The notes under the pieces: generated by a model
Told to the model about the DNA's origin: nothing
The model's input: only the letters and a program-made list of their open reading frames with translations
Database searches by the model: none
Part shown: positions 48,001-56,610 of the stretch, one piece after another
Numbering within the stretch: the stretch's first letter is position 1
Layout: each line of letters begins with the position of its first letter
Program-made: the position numbers and the translations under genes
Assembly (NCBI RefSeq): GCF_900496995.4
Contig: NC_044005.1
Location: 51,098,517 to 51,162,516, forward strand
Origin: Aquila chrysaetos chrysaetos
Taxonomy: Eukaryota > Chordata > Aves > Accipitriformes > Accipitridae
DNA: 64,000 nt
Reading direction: 5' to 3'

Positions 48001-50441
48001 TTTTTTTTCCCAAGCTCTGTCTGAAAGTTAACTCTGGTGCATGAGTGGTGTGCTTGTATGTACAACTTCTGAGCTACTGTATTGAAGTGGGAAAGTTGAA
48101 AAGAAGAACTTGGTTTTATTTAAATATAAAAATTGTTTGAGGTAGTAGTGATAGCAGTACTCTAACAATTTTTGTGCCTATAAAATCGTATATATCATGG
48201 GACAGCACAGGTATAGGAGCCTTGTTTTGCATACTACAGAACAAAACATTTTAAAAATAATTTGCCATAAATTCTTGGAAGCTCTCTTAAAGAGTCAGTA
48301 TTTTCCTTTTTGTGTGTGTCTCCCAGGAACTTGGAATTTTTGCTAATGTGTTTATGTGCATTTTTACTGGAGTTTTACCTCTTATTTTATTTTTGTGACA
48401 GTTATGTGAGGATCATGAAGTTCTCAGCTTTATTAAATACAAAGTGTTTGATCCAAAACGTAAGTAAACTTTCACCTGTTTGGGGAGTTATTTGGATTCC
48501 AGTTTTGATAAGAGTGTACACTGTCAGGAGATGTTACTGATCCCTTCCTTCCCATTTTTATTTCTCATTTTGACAGCTTCTGCCAAAACACTGTCTGGTC
48601 TGTTGGAATGGGAATGTAAGACAGATGCAGTGGAAGCTCTCACTGTACTTAATCACTACCAGATAAGAGTCCCAAGTAAGTCAGTTTTACTTGCCTTACT
48701 GCTATAAATTTTTTTTTTCTTGCTTTCTTTCATGTTGATACTGCCTTTGTAAAAGGTGAGGCTTCAGCAGCTCAATCTGCAGCTAAAAACTGTGTTGTTC
48801 TTATTATATGTATATAAGCTGTATTTTTTATAGATGTATACAAACACATATACTGTACTATATATATTACAGTATACAAATACTGGATTTGTATATTATA
48901 CATAATATATATATTACAGTATTTAATCTCTAGTTTAGGTTCCATTAGTTTCTATCTAAATGGCACTCCTTAGTTTTTGAGTCAACCTATAGAACTCAAA
49001 ATATGCTCTGCAACTTTGAAGTTACAGAAAGTTGGAGGAAAAAAATATTGGTTTGGGTTAAAGAGAGGACAGGCAGGAAAAGCATTAAAATCCACTGTCA
49101 TCAAAATCAAACCTAATGGATAATGTCTTACTGAAGCTTTTTATATCTTTCACAATAAATGCAGAGAAATCTGCAATATGTTTGGGCAGAAGATTCTTTA
49201 AGTTATACAGCTTACTGCTCTGAATTAACTGCTCCTGTAGTGGGTTCTCTTCCAAATCAGAAATTCTGAGGCCAAGCTGAGTTTAGCTCCAAACTAATAA
49301 GAATGGAGGGGAGTTCATGTGCTAAACAAGTACACACTAGGCAAGATCTGCACTGGACAATTAAGATAGTTTACTGGATTAAATGGAATTTTTCCGGCTG
49401 TTCAGAGACAGAACTTTGAATCCAGCATGATGTCTAATACTATTTTAAACTACCTTCTCCAAACTATTATGGATTTGTCTCCCTGTCAAGTGTTAACAGT
49501 TTAAATCTTTCCTATCCCTCACCCTGCCCCGTTTTGTCCACCTTCTCAATAGTGGACTGAGACTACTTCAGGGACAGAATATTTTTTAAGCTATTATTGA
49601 TAACATCCTATTAATCATTTCAGATTTATTTCAGTTTGGAGAGGTGATAACAGCAGAAGAACTTACTTTTTCAACATGAAAAAGGCAAACCCTAATGCAT
49701 AATCAAATATAGCTATCACAGGAAAAGGCAGTATTTTAAAACAAGGACTGCTGGTTAAGACTTGCTGTAGTAAGATTGTCTGAGGTTGACTGAGCCGGGA
49801 GGACATATCTTCCATTACCTGAGAGGCAAATGTGTGCTGCCATCTGTGGGTCTTGGCAGCTTTTCCAAATAGAGGGGGGGGTTGTTTTATGCTTTGCTTT
49901 CTGGAGAGGCCTGAAGGGTGTGCTGGACATCCTGCTCTTCTTTTCTCAAACACGTGTAAATACTATCCAGTGCCACTCTGTCTCTGATGGAAATGCCACA
50001 GTCTAAATCTTGACTTCCTTAAATGCCTTTTGCATTTGAAATTGCCTGTTAAGCACTACTTCTATAAAGAGTTCGGCTAGGAAGAGAGGCAGCGATAATG
50101 GTAAAGTCTTTCTCGTGTATAGTACAACATTTGGAATTCTATCTACATTCCCTTGTGACCAGATCCGTCACTTGGTTTTTATGTCTAAAAAATGCTGGTA
50201 GACTATCAATTACACACTACAGGTCATCTGGTATCTGCAGGTCACTGGCAGGGGTAGGCAGGGAGGTGTGAGCCTTAAATCTACAGAATTGGTAAACTTG
50301 TCAGATTATGCAAGGTGATCTTGATCAGCAGGAGAGCTATGCTCAGTAAAATGCCCTGAGTATGTTATATGTTGTCTCTTGACAGATGGCTCCAACCCTT
50401 ATACCTTGAAGCTTTGCTTCTCTACGTCATCCCATTTATAG
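23819..50441 (+). CDS. HNRNPLL: Heterogeneous nuclear ribonucleoprotein L-like, complete, 13 coding exons
   Basis: HNRNPLL is a nuclear RNA-binding protein that regulates alternative splicing. Its best known action is promoting exon skipping in PTPRC/CD45 during lymphocyte activation. Thirteen exons sum to 1641 nt and 546 residues plus stop (human 542). Residues 1-75 are an acidic, then Gly-rich N-terminus. RRM1 is about 80-155 (VHVRGLCESV, then ALVEFEN). RRM2 is about 170-247 (VLLLSIQNPLYPIT, then AMVEFESV). A Gly/Arg/Pro linker runs about 248-337. RRM3 is about 338-415 (VVMVSGLHQLKMN, then ALVEMGDEYAVERA). RRM4 is about 455-541, ending at FSTSSHL. The sequence is nearly identical to human outside the N-terminus. 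The start ATG has A at -3 and matches the human start. Eleven introns are GT-AG; intron 4 is U12-type AT-AT. A 73-nt exon follows a 98-nt intron. The gene diverges from GALM. Identity is near certain. Confidence 0.98.
24041..24085 (+). repeat. Two long G runs just inside intron 1 (G12 and G11)
   Basis: G12 at 24041-24052 and G11 at 24075-24085, 21 and 55 nt after the exon 1 donor. Further G-rich runs follow near 24178. They are capable of forming G-quadruplexes in the nascent transcript or the non-template DNA strand. Confidence 0.85.
27560..27632 (-). mobile_element. CR1 LINE 3'-end fragment
   Basis: The block TTTCAGTTGGAAGGGACCTA followed by ATCATCTAGTCCAACTGCCTGACCA and TTCAGGGC is the reverse complement of a CR1 3' end. 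Only about 70 nt are preserved, inside HNRNPLL intron 1 and opposite to the gene. The boundary on the right is uncertain. Confidence 0.85.
32589..32707 (+). CDS. HNRNPLL: HNRNPLL coding exon 2
   Basis: 119 nt, residues 68-106 plus two bases. DAGGSHHKVSVSPVVHVRG leads into the first half of RRM1, to EALEKFGTI. The acceptor is ttgctag|GAT and the donor is ATATG|gtatgt. Confidence 0.97.
32708..33436 (+). other. HNRNPLL intron 2
   Basis: A GT-AG intron of 729 nt. Nothing further recognised. Confidence 0.92.
33437..33674 (+). CDS. HNRNPLL: HNRNPLL coding exon 3
   Basis: 238 nt, completing Cys107 and running to Val186. It carries the second half of RRM1 (MMMPFKRQALVEFEN) and, after the GNTDDPSGGNK linker, the first strand of RRM2 (VLLLSIQNPLYPITV). 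The acceptor is tctcaccag|C and the donor is GTG|gtatgt. Confidence 0.98.
33675..37990 (+). other. HNRNPLL intron 3
   Basis: A GT-AG intron of 4316 nt. A T-rich run and two AATAAA hexamers (33705-33710, 33713-33718) lie within 45 nt of the donor. An A/C-rich tract is at about 35263-35315, a T/G-rich tract at 36547-36606 and a C13 run at 36832-36844. No exon recognised inside. Confidence 0.9.
36832..36844. repeat. Poly-C run (C13)
   Basis: Thirteen consecutive C inside HNRNPLL intron 3. A simple homopolymer. Confidence 0.95.
37991..38076 (+). CDS. HNRNPLL: HNRNPLL coding exon 4
   Basis: 86 nt, residues 187-214 plus two bases. It encodes the core of RRM2 from DVLYTVCNPVGK to NGIQAMV and the first two bases of the next Glu codon. 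The acceptor is ttcttag|GAT. The donor is not GT: the exon ends ATGGTTGA and the intron begins ATATCCTTTC, a U12-type 5' splice site. Confidence 0.95.
38077..40401 (+). other. HNRNPLL: HNRNPLL intron 4: U12-type (minor spliceosome) intron with AT-AT ends
   Basis: 2325 nt. The 5' end, ATATCCTTTC, matches the U12 AT-class donor consensus exactly. Near the 3' end is ACCTTAACAT (40383-40392). Its CCTTAAC core matches the U12 branch consensus TTCCTTAAC, with the branch adenosine at 40388/40389, 12-13 nt before the exon. No polypyrimidine tract precedes the exon, as expected for this class. Conserved protein sequence (AMVE, then FESV) requires exon 5 to start at 40402, so the intron ends GTGTAT. 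No nearby AC or AG acceptor preserves frame: AC at 40389-40390 gives an immediate TGA, and the AGs at 40411-40412 and 40425-40426 shift the frame. A T-rich tract followed by CTGTAG at 38093-38123 resembles an ordinary acceptor but is not used in the conserved product. Confidence 0.88.
40402..40498 (+). CDS. HNRNPLL: HNRNPLL coding exon 5
   Basis: 97 nt, completing Glu215 and running to Arg247. It encodes the last part of RRM2, FESVFCAQKAKAALNG to LKIEYAR. The donor is AGG|gtaatg (GT at 40499-40500). Confidence 0.96.
40499..40596 (+). other. HNRNPLL intron 5, 98 nt, with a (TA)n tract
   Basis: A very short GT-AG intron. A pure TA/AT run occupies about 40539-40561, roughly a quarter of the intron, followed by a CTTAAC branch-like motif (40564-40569), a pyrimidine tract and gaacag. 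Confidence 0.95.
40539..40561. repeat. (TA)11 microsatellite
   Basis: About eleven TA dinucleotides inside the 98-nt HNRNPLL intron 5. Self-complementary, so able to form a hairpin in the transcript. Confidence 0.95.
40597..40669 (+). CDS. HNRNPLL: HNRNPLL coding exon 6
   Basis: 73 nt, residues 248-271 plus one base: PTRLNVIRNDNDSWDYT to YLGRR. It begins the linker after RRM2. The acceptor is tgaacag|CCA and the donor is CGAG|gtaggt. Confidence 0.97.
40670..44576 (+). other. HNRNPLL intron 6
   Basis: A GT-AG intron of 3907 nt. A/C-rich tracts lie at 41100-41137 and 42988-43016, and an A13 run near 41681. No exon recognised. Confidence 0.9.
44577..44648 (+). CDS. HNRNPLL: HNRNPLL coding exon 7
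   Basis: 72 nt encoding DRGKGRQRQAILGEHPSS and FRHDGY of the inter-RRM linker, with a split codon at each end. The acceptor is catgttag|AC and the donor is TATG|gtaagt. At 72 nt it is frame-neutral, so skipping it would remove 24 residues without breaking the frame. Confidence 0.97.
44649..46329 (+). other. HNRNPLL intron 7
   Basis: A GT-AG intron of 1681 nt. A T/G-rich low-complexity tract lies at about 46107-46182, 150 nt before the acceptor. Confidence 0.9.
46330..46547 (+). CDS. HNRNPLL: HNRNPLL coding exon 8
   Basis: 218 nt, completing Gly296 and running to Lys368. The Pro-rich linker (SHGPLLPLPSRYRMGSRD) is followed by the first half of RRM3, VVMVSGLHQLKMNCSR to LYGNIEK. The acceptor is tccttag|GG and the donor is AAG|gtaagg. 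Confidence 0.98.
46548..46706 (+). other. HNRNPLL intron 8
   Basis: A GT-AG intron of 159 nt. Nothing else in it. Confidence 0.95.
46707..46828 (+). CDS. HNRNPLL: HNRNPLL coding exon 9
   Basis: 122 nt, residues 369-408 plus two bases. It completes RRM3, VKFMKTIPGTALVEMGDEY to KLFGKRLNV. The acceptor is atcttag|GTG and the donor is GTCTG|gtaaat. Confidence 0.98.
46829..47246 (+). other. HNRNPLL intron 9
   Basis: A GT-AG intron of 418 nt, with an A/T-rich simple stretch at about 46945-47000 (ATT/TTA triplets). Confidence 0.92.
47247..47448 (+). CDS. HNRNPLL: HNRNPLL coding exon 10
   Basis: 202 nt, completing Cys409 and running to Lys476. VSKQHSVVPSQIFELEDG, then the SKNNRFTSAGQASKNI linker, then the first part of RRM4, VLHYYNVPLCVTEETF. 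The acceptor is aatcccag|T and the donor is AAG|gtaggc. Confidence 0.98.
47449..48401 (+). other. HNRNPLL intron 10
   Basis: A GT-AG intron of 953 nt. Contains T-rich runs (about 47645-47667 and 47989-48009). No exon recognised. Confidence 0.92.
48402..48459 (+). CDS. HNRNPLL: HNRNPLL coding exon 11
   Basis: 58 nt, residues 477-495 plus one base: LCEDHEVLSFIKYKVFDPK in RRM4. The acceptor is tgacag|TTA and the donor is AAAC|gtaagt. It aligns to human LCNDHEVLTFIKYKVFDAK. Confidence 0.97.
48460..48576 (+). other. HNRNPLL intron 11
   Basis: A GT-AG intron of 117 nt with a strong pyrimidine tract. Nothing else in it. Confidence 0.95.
48577..48675 (+). CDS. HNRNPLL: HNRNPLL coding exon 12
   Basis: 99 nt encoding SAKTLSGLLEWECKTDAVEA to NHYQIRVP in RRM4, with a split codon at each end. 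The acceptor is tttgacag|CT and the donor is CCAA|gtaagt. Confidence 0.98.
48676..50385 (+). other. HNRNPLL intron 12
   Basis: A GT-AG intron of 1710 nt. An A/T-rich stretch at about 48805-48925 contains the near-identical direct repeat TATATATATTACAGTAT twice. No exon recognised. Confidence 0.9.
50386..50441 (+). CDS. HNRNPLL: HNRNPLL coding exon 13 (terminal) with stop codon
   Basis: 56 nt. It completes Asn529 and encodes GSNPYTLKLCFSTSSHL, then TAG at 50439-50441. This C-terminus is identical to the remembered human protein. The acceptor is cttgacag|AT. Confidence 0.97.
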
Positions 50442-51240
50442 AGAAGAGGACAGCATGTTAAGAGCTCCATTCATCTTGATTTGCAAGTTTAAAACTACAC
50501 TTCGTTCACAAAGCTCTAAAGTGGTTGTTCTAATGTTGCCTTGTTTCAACTTAATTCTAATATCTTTTATCTTGTTTTATAATAAATGGATGTTCCTTCA
50601 TAAATACAAAACAGATTTTTTTCTTTTTGCCTCTGAGAAGTACATGTTGTAAGCTTACTACAAAGTTTGTATTTTGTTAGTGTAGTATCTTCAAATGTCT
50701 AAAGAAGCACCAGTAGTATAAACAAGATTTTCTTCCAAAAATGAAATATATTTGCATTTTCGATAATGTTAAAGATTAGCAAGTATTTTTCCATTTGTAG
50801 TCTTAATTGGCAGATAGAACTATTACATCAGAATTTTAAATGTAGAACTTGTTTTTCAGTATCTTCAGTAGTGAAGTATGTTGCAATACTAAAAAGCTTG
50901 TGTTTATAAAATGCTTTAATCAGGTTAATGTTGCACATACCGAATTTTTAGTAGTATAGACTTGACTTATAGTTCAAACAAAGCTAATGTAGAAAATTAA
51001 GTATGTACACGTGTATGGTGTGAATTCATACTTATTTAAAGTGTGGGTTTTGTTTTGTTTTTTTTTAAATATTTTCCATTTGCATTAGCATGATGCCATC
51101 TATAGTTAGTCCCACCGTAGGGGCCTTTTAAAAATTAAAATTGCAAGCCTGTATCAATGTGTTCATCCTCATTTTCCATAATTTAAACTTAAATCTTTGG
51201 TGTTTAACATGTCCTCTTGGCGCTTTTTTTTTTTTTTAGA
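50442..51240 (+). other. HNRNPLL: HNRNPLL 3' UTR (extent uncertain)
   Basis: Sequence directly after the stop codon. The first AATAAA is 140 nt downstream. ATTAAA-type hexamers occur further on (51134-51139, and about 52504 and 52551), so a longer UTR is possible. A/T-rich throughout, with poly-U stretches in the transcript. The end cannot be fixed without transcript data. Confidence 0.5.
50581..50586 (+). terminator. HNRNPLL: Candidate poly(A) signal AATAAA of HNRNPLL
   Basis: A canonical hexamer 140 nt after the stop codon. A T-rich segment follows (50615-50629), as expected for a downstream element. It would give a short 3' UTR; more distal signals may be used instead. Confidence 0.45.
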
Positions 51241-52576
51241 TAGTGGTTATGACATACTAAATGGTAAAAGTTGGATATGTGAAAAGATCGATCACAATAG
51301 AAACCAAGGTGGTAAAAATAGTTAAAACAAAAAGCAAGCCCCACCATACTCTCTCATACCTAGACAGTTAATTTGATGTTTTCTTTTGTCTGATTTATCT
51401 TCCATATGTTATGACCATGAAACAACTCATAGGGTGAATAGACTTGGCTAGCCTCTCACTTAAACTGAGGTAATCTAGGTGGGATTCAGATAATGTAACT
51501 AATTACATGATAAGAAATTAATGAGGCAAGAAATCTTTCTCTTTGGGGAAGATGATTTCTTCTGTCCTAGTACTTTGAAACCTCTGTTCTCTCTTCTGGA
51601 ACTGGAGTTGCATCTTACTTGGGCTAAACCCCCAGAAATGGGAATCCAAGCAGGGAAGTCTGGGAGCTGTTGTCCTCGGCTCTGTGTTTGTTCCCCTTTC
51701 TGAATTTGCAGCAAAGTGTTTAGGGCTTCTTTTAGTTCTGCTCTTAGTGATCAGAGAGAAGTTACTTTATCAGATATTTTATGTTTTATCATACAAGTTT
51801 TGTTCTGTCTGTGGATTTTATCCATATCCATCCTTTATGGAAGATTATTTGTGCAGTATGCTTGTCCTTGAGAGATTATGTTGCAGTACATTTACAGACT
51901 GTGGGCATTGCACATGTCTTTAAATACAGACCGGATTTTCCCCGTTTTTAACTTCAAGGCAAATACACCTTATCATACAAGGGAAAATGTGTCAGCTGTC
52001 CTTCAGGTTTTCTCATCAATAATGATTTATTTTTGCCCATCTACCTCCATTTTGTTCATGCTTCAGGTAATGAGTATTTCAGGTATTCAAATCAGGCTTC
52101 TAATATGTCTGAACTGGGAACTGAAGGACAGCTGCTCTTTGGCACCTCTTTCTGAATAGGGTTTGGAATAATACTAGCCTCCTGTCTGGTAGGTGGCAAA
52201 CTGACTTGCGTTTTAGGGGCGCTGCTAATACTCTTTCAGCCTCAGTGCTTTTCCCCCAGAAATTGCTTCCAGAGAGCTCCAGTGTAGAAGGCGATGTCCC
52301 ATATCTTGCTACTTGCCAACAGAATGCTGGGTACTACTGAAAAGTTCTGTGCTGCCTAGTGTTTTAACTGTAAAAGGTCTCTCCCAATCATTCATTTCTC
52401 TTCCATCAACCTGAATGTTCTGTTGAAACCTGTTTCTTCTGTCATAACTTGCATTGCTATTTGTATTAATGTAGTTTCAGAAGTCAAGTTGTTTGTAGTT
52501 GAGCATTAAAAATAGTATGTTACCTGTTGCTCCAGTTTGGGATGTAGGATTAAAGCATTCAGGTGTTTTGGTTTTT

Positions 52577-52594
52577 AAAAAAAAAAAAAAAAAA
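52577..52594. repeat. A18 homopolymer
   Basis: Eighteen consecutive A preceded by GGTTTTT. No retrocopy structure recognised upstream of it. Confidence 0.9.
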
Positions 52595-55500
52595 GTGCTT
52601 TAATGTTTCAGTGTCCTCAGTGGATCACAGCATTCAGTGCCTAAGATGTTCAGGTGAAAGGCATCTTTCCTGTGGCTACCCAGATAAAACAGAGGACAAA
52701 CTAGTTCCAGGTGTATCTGAGAGGACTAGATACCAGCTGGAAGTCCCAAATGCAACATGAGTAGCCTGTGCCATGTGGGGAAGAAAAGAGGGGAGACTGA
52801 AAAATTGTTCAAGCTTCTTTCTCCTTATAACAATCATCTTATTCACGTAAAAGCTGAGAACAGGAAGGATTCCATGTTGGTGTTTTGCTGTAAAAAGAGA
52901 ATAATGTCTTCTCTTGGGATTACAAGGATGGATGCTTGTCCTCAGGGAGGAATGAGGTTGGTCTCCTTCCACAAATGAGGTCTGTGTTCACCCATAATCT
53001 TGCTCTTTAGAATAGAGTCAAAACAGTGGGGCAGGTGAAGAGTTAGTTGCTCTGAGGGGAGTGAAGTTTGTCTATCATTTGGCAGTGGTATTACTATACT
53101 TGTTAGATTGAAATTAAACCATTAAGGTCTCTCAATGCAGTTTTTTCTCTCTTTTGCATAAGCCATACAAGCAAAATAGTGAATATTGCTGTGCACATTC
53201 CCTGCTTGTAAGCAGCTGGCATTCACACTGTAGTATCTTCGTGTCTGTTCCACTGTTTGGAGTTTTTTGGTTTTTTGGGTTGTTTTTTTGGTTTTGGTTG
53301 TTTGGTTTTTTTAAGTTTATTTTTTCTAATTGATCACCTTTCATTGGAGGTAAACGATATATTGAGGTGGAGATCTGTTTGTCTTCTCTCATGATACTCT
53401 AACCCTTGTTTATGTTTATTTTTCCTTATATGCAAGAAGTGGGAATAGTTGCTTTTTGACTTTCTGTACCACCACAACAAGATAAGAGTGTATCGCTAGG
53501 GTGCTAAAAGATTTTAAAGAAACCATTCAGGAAGTATTTGGGTGTCCTGCTTTATGAAAGGAATGATACAACTTAATGTGGTGTCACTAAGTCTGTCTTT
53601 TAGTAAGGGATAATGTTTGGGGTAAGCTGGCTTGTAACTGGCTGAAACCCTCTTTGTTGTAATTAAATGCAACTTGCTCCTTTTCCTGCTGTGTGTTTTC
53701 TTGTGAATAGCACTTGAACTTGTTTGAATATTATGATGGCTTAGCAGGAGACATTCAGTCTCTTCTGTTAAATAATACATTGAAGTCTGGGAACATGAAC
53801 ATGCTTGTTTAAATTCCTCCTCCCATCCCCCCTGCGTCTGGGATGTGTTTAAACATCTTTGGGATTTTTTTGTGTCCTCTTTTGAAAATACCTTGTATTT
53901 TCACATCTGTAGCTACTAGTGGATTTTTTAGCCATTCCAGGTTTTTATGTCTACCTGTCTATTGGTTTATTTCCTTCTGGCAATTACAGAAGTGGTAATA
54001 ATCTCAAAAATAATCTTGTTTGCATTGGCATGGCTTTGGCCAGAAGTAGCGTGCAAGAAGGCATGGGAAAATATAACACTAGTTACGGGCTCAGCTTCCT
54101 GTGAAGAGTTCTTAAAGCACAAAATACCATTGTTCTGATTTTGACCTTAAAGTAGATGCAGCTGTGCTCTGGTTGAGAACCTCCCACCTTCACATACCCG
54201 GTGTATGAAAGGTAACTTAAGAGTCCTGATGTAAAACTTGCCTTGCAGTGGTTGCCTATATCAGTTTGTATGTTTGATGCTATGACCAAGCAGTGCTCTG
54301 GCACGTTGTCATAGAAGAGCTGATGGTGCCCTCTGAATACATGGCAAAAATGTAAGCCTTAAGGAAACAAACCTTGTTGATGTGGGTCCCCTGGTAGCAA
54401 CAGTCCCCAAGAAAGGGAAAAGTGTAAAGGGAAAAGCAGTCTGGTCTCCGTAGAGTGTTTCCTGTGTGTTGGTTAACTGCTGATACTGTGGTGCTGTCCT
54501 ACATCGTGGGCTGTGTTGCTCTAAGACAGGTGAGAAAGGCCTCACTGAATAACAGCTGGAGAGAAGTATGTTGTGTGACCTGATTTATTGTGAAATGCAA
54601 AAGTGACTGGAGAGCCCTATCTAAGCAAGGGACAAGTGGTGCTGCAAGACCTCTGGAAGGAAGGCACTAAGGAACAGGGGGTGAGCACGGTTCGCTAGAC
54701 CTGCATTTCTCTCCGGGACTGTGGGGCTGACAAGGATGAGAGGTGGACATCAAACTGCAGCTGGATGAAGTGGTCTGATATGCAGGACCTCACCTAAGAC
54801 CATCTTATCTTAGAAGCAAGGTGTTTTTCACTTCTTCATTTCTTCTATCTTGTGCTATTTTTGTTCTTAATTGTTAAGACCACACGTTTTAAATTAATCT
54901 AGGCTTTTCCCAGCCTACCTTTGTTTCCGTGAGGAATGGTCTGGGAGTGGACTGGAATGTGAAAAATGTTAATAGTATTCACCAGGGAAGTCTGAGTTGA
55001 GAAATACTTGGCATCATTCTTCATCTGTAAAACAAGGGGTTTCCATTTTCCTTCCCTGACCTGTTAAACCATATGCATGCGAAGTGAGTGGTAAGACAGT
55101 ATCTTCTCAGTTGCACCATTAAAATTGACATGTATGGAGAGAGGTGATCAGATGTGATAATGTGATGTTTCTAGCATGCCATTTGGGTTCCTTACAAAAG
55201 CTGGCAGGGGCATAGTCAGAGATGAAAATAAGCTGAAACAAATAGCTGTTCAGGGTTTGGGATGATGAGGCCCCCAAGTTCTACTGATAAAGCATCTGAT
55301 TTGATAAAGAGTGAAGAGTTTCCATTTCTAGACAGTTATATCATCAAGTTAAAAGAACAAAATATTTGTGTTCCGTTAAGTGTCCTAATGCGTAATACTC
55401 TTTCCCTGTTAGAAGATTTCTTTCTCCAAGGATTGTAATTGCCACAGGATGTGGAGGAACCTAATGCAGCCAGATTACTTGTGCTGTGCTTTGGCCATGT

Positions 55501-56595
55501 CCCGCTAAAGGAAATAACCTCAGTCCCTTTTCTTGTGTTCAGAAAGCTTTGGTATCTGTCCTGTGGCAAGCCTTCCTGTTCTGGCCTTTCACAGCCAGCT
55601 CCCTGGGCTAGAGCCATGCATTAATTCAGATAGGTTTTCTGTTCTTCCTGTTCGCTGTTGCAGCTGCTGATGCGAGGTCTTAATTTCTGGCATGATTTAT
55701 TTAACTTTTTCCTTCCCTGATGTACATGGAGCAGCTGCAGACTGAGTGGGTCTTCATGCAAGGGAATGAGTACTCCTGCAGGGATGTGCCAGGGAGCCAG
55801 CAGTTATTAAAAAGACAAGATAATTAACCCTCTTTTCCAAAGCGTCCAGGATCCAGGAATACAAATTAGTCCTGGCAGGGGCGGTATAGCAGTATTCAGA
55901 ACAAAACACTGAAGTGGGCTTGTAGCATGGGGGATGGCTGAGGTTGGCAGTTGCTGCAGAATACAGGATGTAATTATTCAATTTCATGTAAGCCATTACC
56001 TGTTTGTTTATTTTCTCTTGCCACCTTTTCTTCTCTCCATTCGTGGTCTCATCCTTCTTCAAGCTAGTAAGAAAACTGAATTGCAGATGTTTGTGCTCCA
56101 CTCAAATTTAAGTGGGTAGTAGTCAAATAAGCCCCCCGAAGTTATTAGCTGGAGTGCTTGCGTACTAAAACTCTCCTCTCCTGAATTTTCTGTCACTTAA
56201 GCTGTTAATACAGCAGACTTTGGATACTTCAGGAAGCACAATTTATATTGGTTGATGCTTTCTCTATCATCTAAGTGTAAACTTCTGGCCATTTTAAACT
56301 TAGTGGCATGGATGCAGGGATTTGCATGTAATATAGATTATGCTTCTATTTTCTCTTCTGTTAACCACAGCACTGGGACTGCTAAATCAGATTAAATCAG
56401 TGGGCTTTAGGTAAGCATCCTGTTGAAAGGCTTCAGAAGAGTGTCTAAGAAATAGCCTGGTCAGACAGTGACCTGGGTAATCTTTTTTGAAGTTACTGCA
56501 TGGCTTCTGTCTGAAACATGGTAACCTCAAACTTCACTAGTTTAAGGTGGGAATCCTACTCACTGAGCTTTTAATTCTCACTTACCTATCTTCTC

Positions 56596-56610
56596 GGGGG
56601 GGGGGGGGGG
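56596..56610. repeat. G15 homopolymer
   Basis: Fifteen consecutive G flanked by A/T-rich sequence. A likely site of sequencing or assembly length error. Confidence 0.95.
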
